The notes: generated by a model not told the origin, from the letters alone. A stretch of DNA of 64,000 nucleotides from an uncultured Flavobacteriaceae bacterium (GCA_905181835.1 CAJIZF010000001.1:124001-188000), one strand, 5' to 3'. Shown: positions 1 to 8,289, counted from the stretch's first letter. Numbers and translations are program-made.

Positions 1-2
1 CA

Positions 3-293
3 AAACTATTTGACACTTTCATCCCGATAGATAAATTAGTTCATTTGTTTATATTTTTGGTTTTGACCTTTTTATGGCTATTGTACGTCAATAATGTTTT
101 AAATGACACAAAACCAATAGTTTTATTATTCATTCTTGTAGCATGTTTATTTTATGGCATATTAATTGAAGTAATTCAAGAACTCTTCGTGTTGTCAAGA
201 GGAGCAGAAGTTCTAGATGTAATAGCCGATTTACTTGGTGCTAGTTTAGGGCTGTTACTTTTTAGAAATTATAAAAACAGAATTACATCTTGA
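3..293 (+). CDS. VanZ-like family membrane protein (5' end outside window)
   Basis: C-terminal part of a small integral membrane protein. The reading frame is open to the left edge of the window, and the codons before the first in-frame TTG at 45 still read as protein (FDTFIPIDKLVHLFIFLVL). This matches the VanZ-like family, in which a D-K-x-x-H motif precedes a membrane helix, so the gene starts upstream of the window and 45 is not the start. At least three hydrophobic segments are visible, and the protein ends in a short basic tail. It lies 56 bases before tonB on the same strand. Its function in Bacteroidota is unknown; glycopeptide resistance should not be inferred from the family name. 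Confidence 0.75.
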   Translation, partial: KLFDTFIPIDKLVHLFIFLVLTFLWLLYVNNVLNDTKPIVLLFILVACLFYGILIEVIQELFVLSRGAEVLDVIADLLGASLGLLLFRNYKNRITS

Positions 294-349
294 ATTTTTT
301 TATATACTCAAGAAATTATATATTTTAGCAACCAGTTAAATACACCCTT

Positions 350-1069
350 ATGGAACCAAAAAAAAATCCAAAATCAGATCTAAATCGTAGGAGTATGATA
401 TTTTTCCAATTAGGAATGGTATTAATGCTCTTTATTACATGGAGAGCCATAGAAAATAAAACCTACGAAAAGGCTGAAATAAATCAAGATATGCTTAATC
501 TAGGTGATGATTTGGAAGAAGATATTCCTATCACAGATATGAATATACCACCACCACCACCACCACCACCACCACCAGCTCCTGAAGTTATTGAGGTGAT
601 TGAAGACGAAGCAGATATTGAAGAAACAATAATTGAATCTGCTGAAGTGAATCAGGAAGAAGAGATTATGGAAATTGATGAAATTGAAGAGGCGGAAGAA
701 GAAATTGCAGACGTTCCATTTGCGGTTATTGAAAATGTACCTGTTTATCCTGGATGTGAGAAAAAGAGATCCAATGCTGAAAAAAAGAAGTGTATGTCTG
801 AAAAAGTTCAAAAATTTGTTCAGAAGAAATTCAATACAGAACTTGCAGGCGATTTAGGACTGGAAGGTAGGCAACGAATAGCTGTTCAGTTTAAAATTGA
901 TAAAAATGGTGATGTAGTCAATGTTAGAGCACGAGCTCCTCATCCAAAATTAGAGCAAGAGGCCGTAAAGGTTGTGAAAGCTTTGCCAAAAATGGTACCT
1001 GGAAGACAACGAGGAACAGCCGTAGGTGTCCTCTATTCCTTACCTATTTTATTTCAAGTAGAGAACTAA
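350..1069 (+). CDS. TonB family energy transducer
   Basis: TonB-type protein that couples the inner-membrane proton-motive force (ExbB/ExbD) to outer-membrane TonB-dependent receptors. Residues about 17-33 form the single N-terminal membrane anchor. Next come an acidic linker, a run of ten prolines (residues 67-76, encoded by a pure CCA repeat), a long Glu-rich periplasmic spacer, and a C-terminal TonB_C domain from about residue 150. That domain shows the usual pattern VQFKIDKNGDVVNVRARAPH and ends with a conserved core like GVLYSLPILFQV. The length of 239 residues is normal for Bacteroidota TonB proteins. The gene follows the VanZ-like gene and is closed by a strong hairpin terminator. The exact receptor partner cannot be told from sequence. 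Confidence 0.9.
   Translation: MEPKKNPKSDLNRRSMIFFQLGMVLMLFITWRAIENKTYEKAEINQDMLNLGDDLEEDIPITDMNIPPPPPPPPPPAPEVIEVIEDEADIEETIIESAEVNQEEEIMEIDEIEEAEEEIADVPFAVIENVPVYPGCEKKRSNAEKKKCMSEKVQKFVQKKFNTELAGDLGLEGRQRIAVQFKIDKNGDVVNVRARAPHPKLEQEAVKVVKALPKMVPGRQRGTAVGVLYSLPILFQVEN
548..577 (+). repeat. (CCA)10 trinucleotide run in tonB
   Basis: Ten uninterrupted CCA codons encode ten prolines in the periplasmic linker of the TonB protein. Polyproline linkers are usual in TonB, but a perfect codon repeat of this length is a likely slippage site. Copy-number change would keep the reading frame. Confidence 0.9.
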
Positions 1070-1142
1070 CATGAAACATTTACAATGGTTTAAAACTTAA
1101 AGTAGTCTACACTTATTAGTGCAGAGTTATTAAAAAAATCAC

Positions 1143-1177
1143 AAAAAAAAAGCCCTGGTTATCAGGGCTTTTTTTGT
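1143..1177. terminator. Bidirectional intrinsic terminator
   Basis: The stem AGCCCTG (1151-1157) pairs with CAGGGCT (1163-1169) around a five-base loop. It is flanked by an A run on the left and a T run on the right, so it can end tonB transcription on the plus strand and the convergent gene at 1203-2228 on the minus strand. Confidence 0.9.
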
Positions 1178-1202
1178 GAACAACTATTCGTTTTTCTTTT
1201 CT

Positions 1203-2228
1203 TTATTCTTTTGCATTTCCTTTTAATCTTTCCATAGCTCTTTCTTCAGGACTTCTAGTATCAACAGGGCCTAATTCATAGGTTAATTCTTCATATAACG
1301 AAGTTAGGAACATTTCAGTAGTGACAGAACCATCGCCAAAACCTCGAGAGTCTAAATTATTGGTAATACTTTTCTTGGCTAAAACAGTTTCTAACGTATC
1401 ACCATTTTTAATCATAATCACTATTTGTTTGGTAATTTTAGTCATTACTTTTTGATAATTTATTAAATCTAGTGCGTTGGCTAAAGTTCCTTTTCCTGGA
1501 ACTACTACGGTATTTTTATCGACAACATCTCCGATTTTTGATATGTTCTCTAACATTGACCCAAGGGTAATTCCATTCTCATAATCTAAATGTGGGTACT
1601 TTTTGTGGGTATAAATAGCTCCTGTGAAAAGTACATTTTCATTTGGCAAATAAACTAATGAATTACCTTCATTACTAATGGACGTAATTTCAATTGTTTT
1701 TGTTTCAATATTTAGATTAAGTTGTTCCGTAAAAGAAAAGTCTGGTTTAAAAGAACCACTGAAGCCTGATTCTCCACTTACTTTTCGTTTTAGCTGACTT
1801 TTTTCAGTTACTCTTTGCGATATTAATAGGACTCCCTCTTTTTTTAAGTCTTTAACTGTCTTTAATGCTTTTAAAACATTCGAGGTTGATATTAAGTATT
1901 TTATGGAAGCTTTTTTATTTATTCTTTTTATTATATTTAAATTTCGATCCATATTGTCTTCTTCCTGAGTATCAATTAAAGTAAATTTATCTTCAACTAA
2001 ATATACTCCCATATTATGATCTCCTTCGAAATAGTAGACTCCTGGCAGAATATTAATAAGTTTCGAGTTCCCATCTTCTATTTGATTTATACTAGTAGGG
2101 GAGGGAATTTCCATCATTTTTTTCTTTTTTGCATAATATTCTTCTTTTTTGTTCGCACCATCTTGTTGAGCAAAAGAGTTAAAACTTAAGAATAAAAATA
2201 AAGCGATTGTTATAGTTTTTCTATACAT
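1203..2228 (-). CDS. Secreted degenerate metallo-beta-lactamase-fold protein
   Basis: Probable exported protein with the outline of an MBL-fold hydrolase. The start at 2228 gives the peptide MYRKTITIALFLFLSF, a normal signal sequence ending in FAQ; an upstream ATG at 2252 would add eight residues before it. Recognisable MBL landmarks are PGVYYFEGDHNMGVYLVED and FTLIDT (first strands), LVYLPNENVLFTG (the usual GDxxFTG region) and VVVPGKG (the usual PGHG region). The metal-binding HxHxDH motif expected after LIST is absent (the sequence reads ISTSNVLKALK), and PGHG has become PGKG. It is therefore unlikely to bind the usual two zincs. The C-terminal part, with TTEMFLTSLYEEL, resembles that of flavobacterial MBL proteins. 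Function unknown. Confidence 0.6.
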   Translation of the reverse strand: MYRKTITIALFLFLSFNSFAQQDGANKKEEYYAKKKKMMEIPSPTSINQIEDGNSKLINILPGVYYFEGDHNMGVYLVEDKFTLIDTQEEDNMDRNLNIIKRINKKASIKYLISTSNVLKALKTVKDLKKEGVLLISQRVTEKSQLKRKVSGESGFSGSFKPDFSFTEQLNLNIETKTIEITSISNEGNSLVYLPNENVLFTGAIYTHKKYPHLDYENGITLGSMLENISKIGDVVDKNTVVVPGKGTLANALDLINYQKVMTKITKQIVIMIKNGDTLETVLAKKSITNNLDSRGFGDGSVTTEMFLTSLYEELTYELGPVDTRSPEERAMERLKGNAKE

Positions 2229-2299
2229 TTTATGTTGTTTAATTTTAATCAAAATTACTAAAAATCAATTTATTATTATTTAATAAAAACTTAAAATTA

Positions 2300-2330
2300 T
2301 TGTGGAGCTTTGAGAGGTGTTTTATATTTG
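2300..2330 (+). promoter_or_regulatory. Bacteroidota promoter for ctaB operon
   Basis: A TTG at 2300-2302 and TATATTTG at 2323-2330 fit the flavobacterial consensus TTG/TAnnTTTG, with 20 bases between them. The start codon of ctaB follows 20 bases after the -7 box, so the leader would be very short. Confidence 0.7.
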
Positions 2331-2350
2331 CAAAATCAAATAAATAGGAC

Positions 2351-3244
2351 TTGTCAAGTATAAACATACATTTAAAAAAGAGGTCTCTCCTTAATAATTT
2401 TCTAGAAATTACTAAAGTCAGGTTGTCGGTAAGTGTTTTATTCTCTTCCGTTGCTGGCTACTTGCTAGGAACTGACTATGTTAGCCTAACCGAGTTAATA
2501 CTTTTATGTATCGGAGGATACTCCATGGTGGGAGCTTCTAATGTCTACAATCAAATTATCGAAAAGGACTTAGACGTCTTAATGGATCGTACTAAAAACA
2601 GACCGATTCCTTCAGGCAGAATGTCTGTACAGTTAGCTTTTATAATCGCTGTTAGCTTAACAATAATTGGAATTATAGCCCTCTATATAATCAATCCAAT
2701 TACTGCTATGTTTGGCTCGGTTTGTATATTTATGTATGTCAGTTTGTACACTCCGCTTAAAACGAAAACACCATTATCTGTTTTTGTAGGCGCATTCCCT
2801 GGAGCAATACCTTTTATGCTAGGATGGGTTGCTGCTACCGGAAGTTTTGGGATTGAGCCGGGCACACTATTTATGATTCAGTTTTTTTGGCAATTCCCTC
2901 ATTTTTGGGCAATTGCCTGGTTTTTGTTTGACGATTATGAAAAAGCAGGGTTTTTTATGCTTCCGACTGGTAAAAGAGATAAAAGCACGGCGCTTCAAGC
3001 AGTACTATACACCTTATGGACCGTATTAGCATCCTTAATACCTGTTTTTGGAGTTACAGGGAAATTATATTTAACTCCTCTGTCTGGGGTTTTAATAGGC
3101 TTAATAGGCTTGGGATTTTTATACTTTTCAATCCGTTTATATAGATATAGATCGAACAAAGCTGCCAAACATTTTATGTTGGTGAGCGTTAGTTATATAA
3201 CTTTACTACAAATAATTTATGTTGCTGATAAGTTTATTAGATAA
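2351..3244 (+). CDS. ctaB: Protoheme IX farnesyltransferase (heme O synthase)
   Basis: Inner-membrane prenyltransferase of the UbiA superfamily. It transfers a farnesyl group to protoheme IX to make heme O, the precursor of heme A for the aa3 oxidase. The first aspartate-rich motif NQIIEKDLDVLMDRTKNRP lies near residues 67-85, and the second region, DDYEKAGFFMLP, is near residue 197. About eight to nine hydrophobic segments are present. The length of 297 residues fits the family. The start is TTG, placed just after a good promoter; no ATG exists near the expected N terminus. The gene heads an oxidase cluster, 28 bases before the first subunit III gene. Confidence 0.93.
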   Translation: MSSINIHLKKRSLLNNFLEITKVRLSVSVLFSSVAGYLLGTDYVSLTELILLCIGGYSMVGASNVYNQIIEKDLDVLMDRTKNRPIPSGRMSVQLAFIIAVSLTIIGIIALYIINPITAMFGSVCIFMYVSLYTPLKTKTPLSVFVGAFPGAIPFMLGWVAATGSFGIEPGTLFMIQFFWQFPHFWAIAWFLFDDYEKAGFFMLPTGKRDKSTALQAVLYTLWTVLASLIPVFGVTGKLYLTPLSGVLIGLIGLGFLYFSIRLYRYRSNKAAKHFMLVSVSYITLLQIIYVADKFIR

Positions 3245-3272
3245 AAAATAGTACCTTAAATAAGACCCACAT

Positions 3273-3854
3273 ATGGAAAATAAAAGCGATTATTATAAAT
3301 TTAAACTAGACAAAGCAAAAAAAATGATGCTTTGGTTTGGAATGATTAGTTTAACGATGAGTTTTCTGGGAATAACAAGTGGCTATATTGTTAGTAAAGA
3401 ACGCCCCGATTGGTTAAACGATTTTCAAATACCACCAGCATTCTATATTAGTTTAGTGATAATTATCATAAGTAGTTTTACTTTCTACTTGGCAAAAAAA
3501 AATGTAATAGCACAAGAAAGAAATAAAGGAATGATTTTTTTAATTAGCACATTTATTCTTGGTGTTACTTTTGTTATTTATCAATTTAAAGGATTTTCAG
3601 AAATTATTTCCTATGGTTATTTTTTTACTGGAAGTGAAAGTACAATTACAACATCATTTATATATTTAGTAGTACTATTGCATTTGGCGCATATTGTTGC
3701 TGCTCTAATTTCAGTATTGGTCGTAATTTATAATCATTATAAACAACGGTATGCGTTGGGAAATACTGTAGGGATTGAGATAGCAGCTACTTTTTGGCAT
3801 TTTGTTGATGTTTTATGGCTTTACCTCTTTTTATTTTTCTATTTTATTAGATAA
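3273..3854 (+). CDS. Cytochrome c oxidase subunit III (short form)
   Basis: Heme-copper oxidase subunit III family protein of 193 residues with five predicted membrane helices. The C-terminal signature EIAATFWHFVDVLWLYLF (about residues 169-186) is the classic subunit III pattern, and HLAHIVAALISVLVV is the preceding helix. It contains no cofactor and supports the catalytic core (subunits I and II, not encoded here). It is the first of two adjacent subunit III genes and the compact one; the next gene carries a large extra domain. Confidence 0.9.
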   Translation: MENKSDYYKFKLDKAKKMMLWFGMISLTMSFLGITSGYIVSKERPDWLNDFQIPPAFYISLVIIIISSFTFYLAKKNVIAQERNKGMIFLISTFILGVTFVIYQFKGFSEIISYGYFFTGSESTITTSFIYLVVLLHLAHIVAALISVLVVIYNHYKQRYALGNTVGIEIAATFWHFVDVLWLYLFLFFYFIR

Positions 3855-3897
3855 AAAATATATGTATTTTTGAACCCTATTAAAATCAAATTATTAT

Positions 3898-4875
3898 ATG
3901 GACGCGACAGTTGAAAAACCAAGCACTGAAAATAAAACTTGGAACGGAGGAAATAAACCATTAAATGCCAGTTATGGCAAAATGATGATGTGGTTTTTTA
4001 TCGTTTCTGATGCTTTAACATTTTCAGGATTTCTTGCCGCTTATGGCTTTTCAAGATTTAAATTTATAGACTCTTGGCCCATAGCTGACGAAGTATTTAC
4101 TCATATACCATTTATACACGGTAATTTCCCTATGTACTATGTGGCATTCATGACATTTATTTTAATATTTTCTTCTGTTACAATGGTTCTGGCTGTGGAT
4201 GCTGGACACCACCTGAAAAAAAATAAAGTAATCATTTATCTTTTTCTCACTATAATCGGAGGTTTAATTTTTGTTGGTTCTCAAGCATGGGAATGGAATA
4301 CTTTTATAAAAGGTAGTTATGGAGCTGTAGAAACTAAAGGAGGAAAAGTTCTTCAGTTTGTAAAAGAAGATGGCAAAAGAGTAGCCTTAGGAGATTTTGC
4401 AGTACCTATACATACGGAAAGAACCACACAAGACAGCAATGAAGGTATTTGGTTTTTGTCTGAAAAGGAATTGCCAAGTGTTACCTTAGCAGAGGTTACA
4501 AAAGGTTTTTTAACAGATGAATCTTTGTTAATTAGAACTCAATACCTAGATGAAAACGGAGAACGAATTGTACTTAACAGAGCGGAGTCCGTAGCTAAAT
4601 TAAATAATGATGGGATAGGTATAGTTGAAGGTGCTAATTTAAAGCATAACGAATACGGTACTCCTTTATTTGCCGATTTTTTCTTTTTTATAACTGGATT
4701 TCACGGGTTTCACGTTTTTTCGGGAGTAATATTTAATATTATTATTTTCTTTAATGTAGTTATCGGAACCTATGAAAGAAGAAAAAATTATGAAATGGTA
4801 GAAAAAGTAGGTTTGTATTGGCACTTCGTAGATTTAGTATGGGTTTTTGTATTTACAGTTTTTTACCTTGTATAA
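3898..4875 (+). CDS. Cytochrome c oxidase subunit III (long form with insert)
   Basis: Second subunit III homologue, 325 residues. The first part (residues 24-145) has three or four helices with MMMWFFIVSDALTFSGF at the start. The last part (residues 260-325) has FITGFHGFHVFSGVIFN and the signature GLYWHFVDLVWVFVF. Between them lies a hydrophilic stretch of about 110 residues (roughly 145-255), with no membrane helix and no cysteine pattern, that is missing from the compact paralogue upstream. The gene sits 43 bases after that paralogue and 18 bases before the subunit IV gene. The two subunit III proteins could serve one complex or two. Confidence 0.88.
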   Translation: MDATVEKPSTENKTWNGGNKPLNASYGKMMMWFFIVSDALTFSGFLAAYGFSRFKFIDSWPIADEVFTHIPFIHGNFPMYYVAFMTFILIFSSVTMVLAVDAGHHLKKNKVIIYLFLTIIGGLIFVGSQAWEWNTFIKGSYGAVETKGGKVLQFVKEDGKRVALGDFAVPIHTERTTQDSNEGIWFLSEKELPSVTLAEVTKGFLTDESLLIRTQYLDENGERIVLNRAESVAKLNNDGIGIVEGANLKHNEYGTPLFADFFFFITGFHGFHVFSGVIFNIIIFFNVVIGTYERRKNYEMVEKVGLYWHFVDLVWVFVFTVFYLV

Positions 4876-4893
4876 AAGAATAAAATTTAAGAA

Positions 4894-5277
4894 ATGGCAC
4901 AGGATCACAATTTAGCAATATTTAGAGGAAGACTTAAGTTTAAATCTAATCAATCAAAAATATGGGGAGTATTTACCTTACTTTCTATAATAACAATAAT
5001 TGAAGTAGCTCTTGGTATTATAAAACCAGAGTTTTTAACAACTAATAAGTTGTTCACCTTAAAATATCTCAACTGGATTTTTTTAATACTTACTGTAGTA
5101 AAAGCCTATTATATCACTTGGGATTTCATGCACATGCGTGATGAAAAAATGGGTTTAAGAAGGGTAGTTGTTTGGACTGCGGTCTTTCTAATTATTTATT
5201 TGGTAGCAATCTTATTAATTGAAGGAGATTATATCTTCGATGTTTATAAAGAAAATTATATAAAATTTAATTTTTAG
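4894..5277 (+). CDS. Cytochrome c oxidase subunit IV family protein
   Basis: Small membrane protein of 127 residues with three predicted helices and the pattern YYITWDFMHMRDEKMGLRR, typical of the prokaryotic subunit IV (CoxD/CtaF-like) family. It is an accessory part of the aa3-type oxidase with no cofactor. It is the last structural gene of the block, followed by a hairpin terminator that separates it from the assembly genes downstream. Confidence 0.85.
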   Translation: MAQDHNLAIFRGRLKFKSNQSKIWGVFTLLSIITIIEVALGIIKPEFLTTNKLFTLKYLNWIFLILTVVKAYYITWDFMHMRDEKMGLRRVVVWTAVFLIIYLVAILLIEGDYIFDVYKENYIKFNF

Positions 5278-5305
5278 ATAGGACTTTAGAAAATTTTAAA
5301 AATCT

Positions 5306-5340
5306 CCATTCATTCTTTGAATGGTTTTTTTTTTATTTTT
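5306..5340 (+). terminator. Intrinsic terminator after oxidase subunit IV
   Basis: CCATTCA (5306-5312) pairs with TGAATGG (5318-5324) around TTCTT and is followed by a run of about ten T residues. It lies 29 bases after the stop codon. Confidence 0.85.
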
Positions 5341-5389
5341 TTAACCTAAATTAATTGTTCTTATATTTTTTACCAATTACTTTTGTAGC

Positions 5390-6052
5390 TTGAAAACATC
5401 AGAAAAAATAAAAAAATTTACAATTCTAGGAATCTTATTCTTATTACCTATAACTGCTTATTTGTTTTTTTCCTCTGGAGTTAACAATTTTGCAAAGTTG
5501 CCGGTATTAACCAAAGGTGTTTTGGAAATTGATCAATTTGAATCAGAAAATAAAGTAAAAAAAGAATTACAAAATCATCTTACAATTTTATGTTTTTTTG
5601 GTAATGATCTTGAACTAACGCAGTCTAATGCTTTTAATTTAGCTCATAAAATTTATAAGAAAAATTATCAATTTAAAGATTTGCAATTTATTATTTTAAC
5701 CCCAAGAGGTACAGAACCTCAAATTCAAAATTTAAAAGAAAAACTTTCTGAAATTGAAAACCCTGAAAATTGGAATTTTGTTTTTGGCGATACCACTGAA
5801 ATACAAAAAGTTTTTAATTCGCTGGGTTCCAACTACAGGCTTAATAAAAATTTTGCTTCAAATCAAGTTTTTTTAATAGATAAGGAACGAAATCTTAGGG
5901 GAAGAGATGATGATGAAGATTTAGGAATGTTATATGGTTTTGATTCAAGTAATTACTCTGAAATTAATAATAAAATGGATGATGACGTACGAATTTTGCT
6001 AGCAGAATATAGATTAGCACTAAAAAAGTATAATTCTAAAAGAGAAATTTAA
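5390..6052 (+). CDS. Membrane-anchored SCO/thioredoxin-like protein without CxxxC
   Basis: Unnamed protein of 220 residues starting at TTG; no ATG is available in this frame near the N terminus. A single N-terminal hydrophobic segment (residues 10-27) anchors it, and the rest is periplasmic. The body looks like a thioredoxin fold of SCO type: LTILCFFGNDLE stands where SCO proteins have the CxxxC copper site, and ASNQVFLIDKERNLRGR matches the late SCO strand. Only one cysteine is visible, so copper binding of the SCO kind is unlikely. It ends four bases before the true SCO gene, which suggests a joint role in oxidase assembly. This is inference. Confidence 0.6.
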   Translation: MKTSEKIKKFTILGILFLLPITAYLFFSSGVNNFAKLPVLTKGVLEIDQFESENKVKKELQNHLTILCFFGNDLELTQSNAFNLAHKIYKKNYQFKDLQFIILTPRGTEPQIQNLKEKLSEIENPENWNFVFGDTTEIQKVFNSLGSNYRLNKNFASNQVFLIDKERNLRGRDDDEDLGMLYGFDSSNYSEINNKMDDDVRILLAEYRLALKKYNSKREI

Positions 6053-6056
6053 GTCT

Positions 6057-6698
6057 ATGAAAAACTATTCATACATTGGTATTTCATTTATTATATTGGT
6101 ATTTGGAATTTGGTCAGTTCCTAAGATTGTTGATAAATTCACCAACAAAGAACTATCTTATATTTTAGATGCAAATAAGGACTTAAAGAAAATTCCTGAT
6201 TTTAGTTTTATTAATCAGGATAATAGACAAATCACCAATGAATCTTATAAGGGAAAAGTTTATGTTGTTGAGTTTTTCTTCACTACCTGTCCTTCTATTT
6301 GTCCAATTATGAATAGAAATATGGTAAAGATTCAAGATGAATTTTATGGAAATCCTAATCTTGGGATGGCCTCATTTAGTATCGATCCTAATACCGACAC
6401 CCCTGAGGTATTAAAACAATACGCAACGAGTTATAAAATCACGAACCCAAACTGGCATTTATTAACTGGAGATAAAGAAAATATATATGCGCTTGCTAAT
6501 TTGGGGTTCAACTTATTTGTAGGAGAAGATTCAGAATTTGAGGAAGGTTTTGAACATTCTGGTTTTTTTGCATTGATAGATCAAGAAGGATATATTAGAT
6601 GTAGAATAGATGAAAATGAAAATCCAATCATCTATTATAATGGACTTGACGATGACGGAATACAAATGATAAAAGAAGACATTAAATTATTATTGTAA
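6057..6698 (+). CDS. SCO1/SenC family copper chaperone
   Basis: Membrane-anchored periplasmic copper chaperone of the SCO family, which delivers copper to the CuA site of cytochrome c oxidase or reduces its cysteines. An N-terminal anchor covers residues 5-22. The metal site CPSIC is at residues 78-82 and the third ligand, His167, lies in GFEHSGFF. SIDPNTDTPEVLKQYA is a family pattern. The length of 213 residues is normal. It is tightly packed between the SCO-like gene and the DUF420 gene (one base to the latter), in an oxidase-assembly operon. Confidence 0.92.
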   Translation: MKNYSYIGISFIILVFGIWSVPKIVDKFTNKELSYILDANKDLKKIPDFSFINQDNRQITNESYKGKVYVVEFFFTTCPSICPIMNRNMVKIQDEFYGNPNLGMASFSIDPNTDTPEVLKQYATSYKITNPNWHLLTGDKENIYALANLGFNLFVGEDSEFEEGFEHSGFFALIDQEGYIRCRIDENENPIIYYNGLDDDGIQMIKEDIKLLL

Positions 6699-6699
6699 T

Positions 6700-7227
6700 A
6701 TGAAACATACAACTTTAAACGAAAAAAAATACACCCGATTAATTTGGATTTTATCCATTGTTATTCCTATTGCTGTTGCTGCATTATTTGGAATTAGAAT
6801 TCCTGGGGTGGAGCGTTTAGGTTTCTTACCTCCTGTGTATGCTGGAATTAACGCTTTAACGGCATTAGTACTAGTAACCGCTGTATTTCAAATAAAAAAA
6901 GGGAATCGAAAAAATCATGAAACTTTAATGAAGTTTGCGATATTTCTCTCTGTATTATTTTTAGTTTTTTATGTGGTCTATCACATGACATCTGATTCTA
7001 CTAAATTTGGCGGAGAAGGCTTTATTAAATATGTATATTATTTTATTTTAACCTCTCATATTCTTCTTTCAATACTGGTAATCCCTTTTGTCTTATTCAC
7101 CTATCTTCGAGGGATTTCTGGTCAATTTGAAGAACACAAAAAAATAGCACGTTATACTTTTCCACTTTGGTTATATGTAGCTGTTACTGGTGTTATAGTA
7201 TATTTTATGATTTCTCCTTACTATTAA
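6700..7227 (+). CDS. DUF420 membrane protein
   Basis: Integral membrane protein of 175 residues with five predicted helices, matching the DUF420 family that is found next to oxidase and SCO genes. Conserved-looking histidines are in VVYHMTSDSTKFGG and TSHILLS, inside or next to helices, and could bind heme or copper. That is not proven. It follows the SCO gene by one base, and its stop codon directly abuts the start of the next gene, so co-translation is likely. A role in cytochrome oxidase assembly is inferred from context. Confidence 0.8.
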   Translation: MKHTTLNEKKYTRLIWILSIVIPIAVAALFGIRIPGVERLGFLPPVYAGINALTALVLVTAVFQIKKGNRKNHETLMKFAIFLSVLFLVFYVVYHMTSDSTKFGGEGFIKYVYYFILTSHILLSILVIPFVLFTYLRGISGQFEEHKKIARYTFPLWLYVAVTGVIVYFMISPYY

Positions 7228-7455
7228 ATGATATTAATGCAGCGAAAATTAATACTCATATTGTTATTGTTTTTTTTATTAAATAGCATTGCTATTGAAG
7301 CACAATGCGCAATGTGTAGAGCAGTGCTAGAGAGTGGCGAAAATCAACAAACGGCGAGAGGGGTTAATAACGGAATTATGTATTTGATGGTATTTCCCTA
7401 TCTACTCATTGGTGCCATAGGATTTGCTATTTATAGGTCTAGAAAAAAAAACTAA
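7228..7455 (+). CDS. Small CxxC membrane protein
   Basis: A 75-residue protein with an N-terminal signal-like helix (residues 7-24), the motif QCAMCRAVLE immediately after the predicted cleavage region, then a second helix (residues 50-66) and a short basic end. It starts right at the stop codon of the DUF420 gene and is the last member of the SCO block. The CxxC at the periplasmic face suggests metal or thiol chemistry related to oxidase assembly. The family was not recognised beyond small conserved flavobacterial proteins. Confidence 0.65.
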   Translation: MILMQRKLILILLLFFLLNSIAIEAQCAMCRAVLESGENQQTARGVNNGIMYLMVFPYLLIGAIGFAIYRSRKKN

Positions 7456-7581
7456 AGAATCTGTAACTTTTTATTTTTTTAAAGGTCTTATTTATGAAAA
7501 GTAGTGTCGAGCTATTTCTTAACATCAATTTCACATATAACAAATTATAATTTCTGTACTTTGTCATGTTAATAAACAACC

Positions 7582-8289
7582 ATGATTGAAATTAAAAATC
7601 TGCACAAGTCCTATAAAATGGGGAGCAACTCACTTCATGTTTTAAAAGGAATTAATTTTGAAGTTTCTGAAGGTGAAATGGTTGCTATTATGGGATCTTC
7701 AGGCTCTGGTAAATCAACATTACTCAATATCTTAGGAATTCTAGACGAACCAGATGAAGGGGTTTATAATTTAAATCGTACCCTTATTAAAAATCTCAAT
7801 GAAAAAATTGCTGCGAAATATAGAAACAAGTTTTTAGGTTTTGTTTTTCAGTCTTTTAATTTAATAAACTATAAATCTGCACTAGAAAACGTTGCAATGC
7901 CCCTTTATTATCAAGGAGTTAGTAGAAGTGTTCGAATTGAAAAAGCATTGCATTATCTTGAAAAAGTAGGTTTAGCAGACTGGGCTAGTCACTTACCCAA
8001 TGAACTTTCTGGGGGTCAGAAACAGCGTGTTGCTATTGCAAGAGCTTTGGCTAGTGACCCAAAAGTATTATTAGCAGATGAGCCTACCGGAGCTTTAGAT
8101 TCAACAACTTCCTGTGAGGTGATGGAGTTAATCCAACAAATAAATGATGAAGGGAAAACGATTTTAATTGTTACGCACGAAGATGATATAGCCCACATGT
8201 GTAAGCGAATTGTAAATCTTAAAGATGGTATTATTATAAGTGATACAAAAGTAAAGCAGGTAAGGGCTAAAACTAAAGAATATGTTTAG
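7582..8289 (+). CDS. ABC transporter ATP-binding protein (MacB/LolD type)
   Basis: Cytoplasmic ATPase of a MacB/LolD-type ABC exporter, 235 residues. Walker A is GSSGSGKST (residues 38-46), the Q loop is in FVFQSFNLI, the signature is LSGGQKQRVAIARALA, and Walker B is KVLLADEPTGALD, all intact. The His switch lies in VTHEDD. The end overlaps the first permease gene by eight bases. With the two permeases, two adaptors and TolC it forms one six-gene efflux operon. The substrate is unknown; macrolides, peptides, lipoproteins and siderophores are all possible for this class. Confidence 0.93.
   Translation: MIEIKNLHKSYKMGSNSLHVLKGINFEVSEGEMVAIMGSSGSGKSTLLNILGILDEPDEGVYNLNRTLIKNLNEKIAAKYRNKFLGFVFQSFNLINYKSALENVAMPLYYQGVSRSVRIEKALHYLEKVGLADWASHLPNELSGGQKQRVAIARALASDPKVLLADEPTGALDSTTSCEVMELIQQINDEGKTILIVTHEDDIAHMCKRIVNLKDGIIISDTKVKQVRAKTKEYV

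Noticed and set aside
500-811. Minus-strand ORF of 103 residues with a tryptophan run
   Set aside because: It is the antisense of the TonB CCA repeat and Glu-rich linker, with no independent coding signal.
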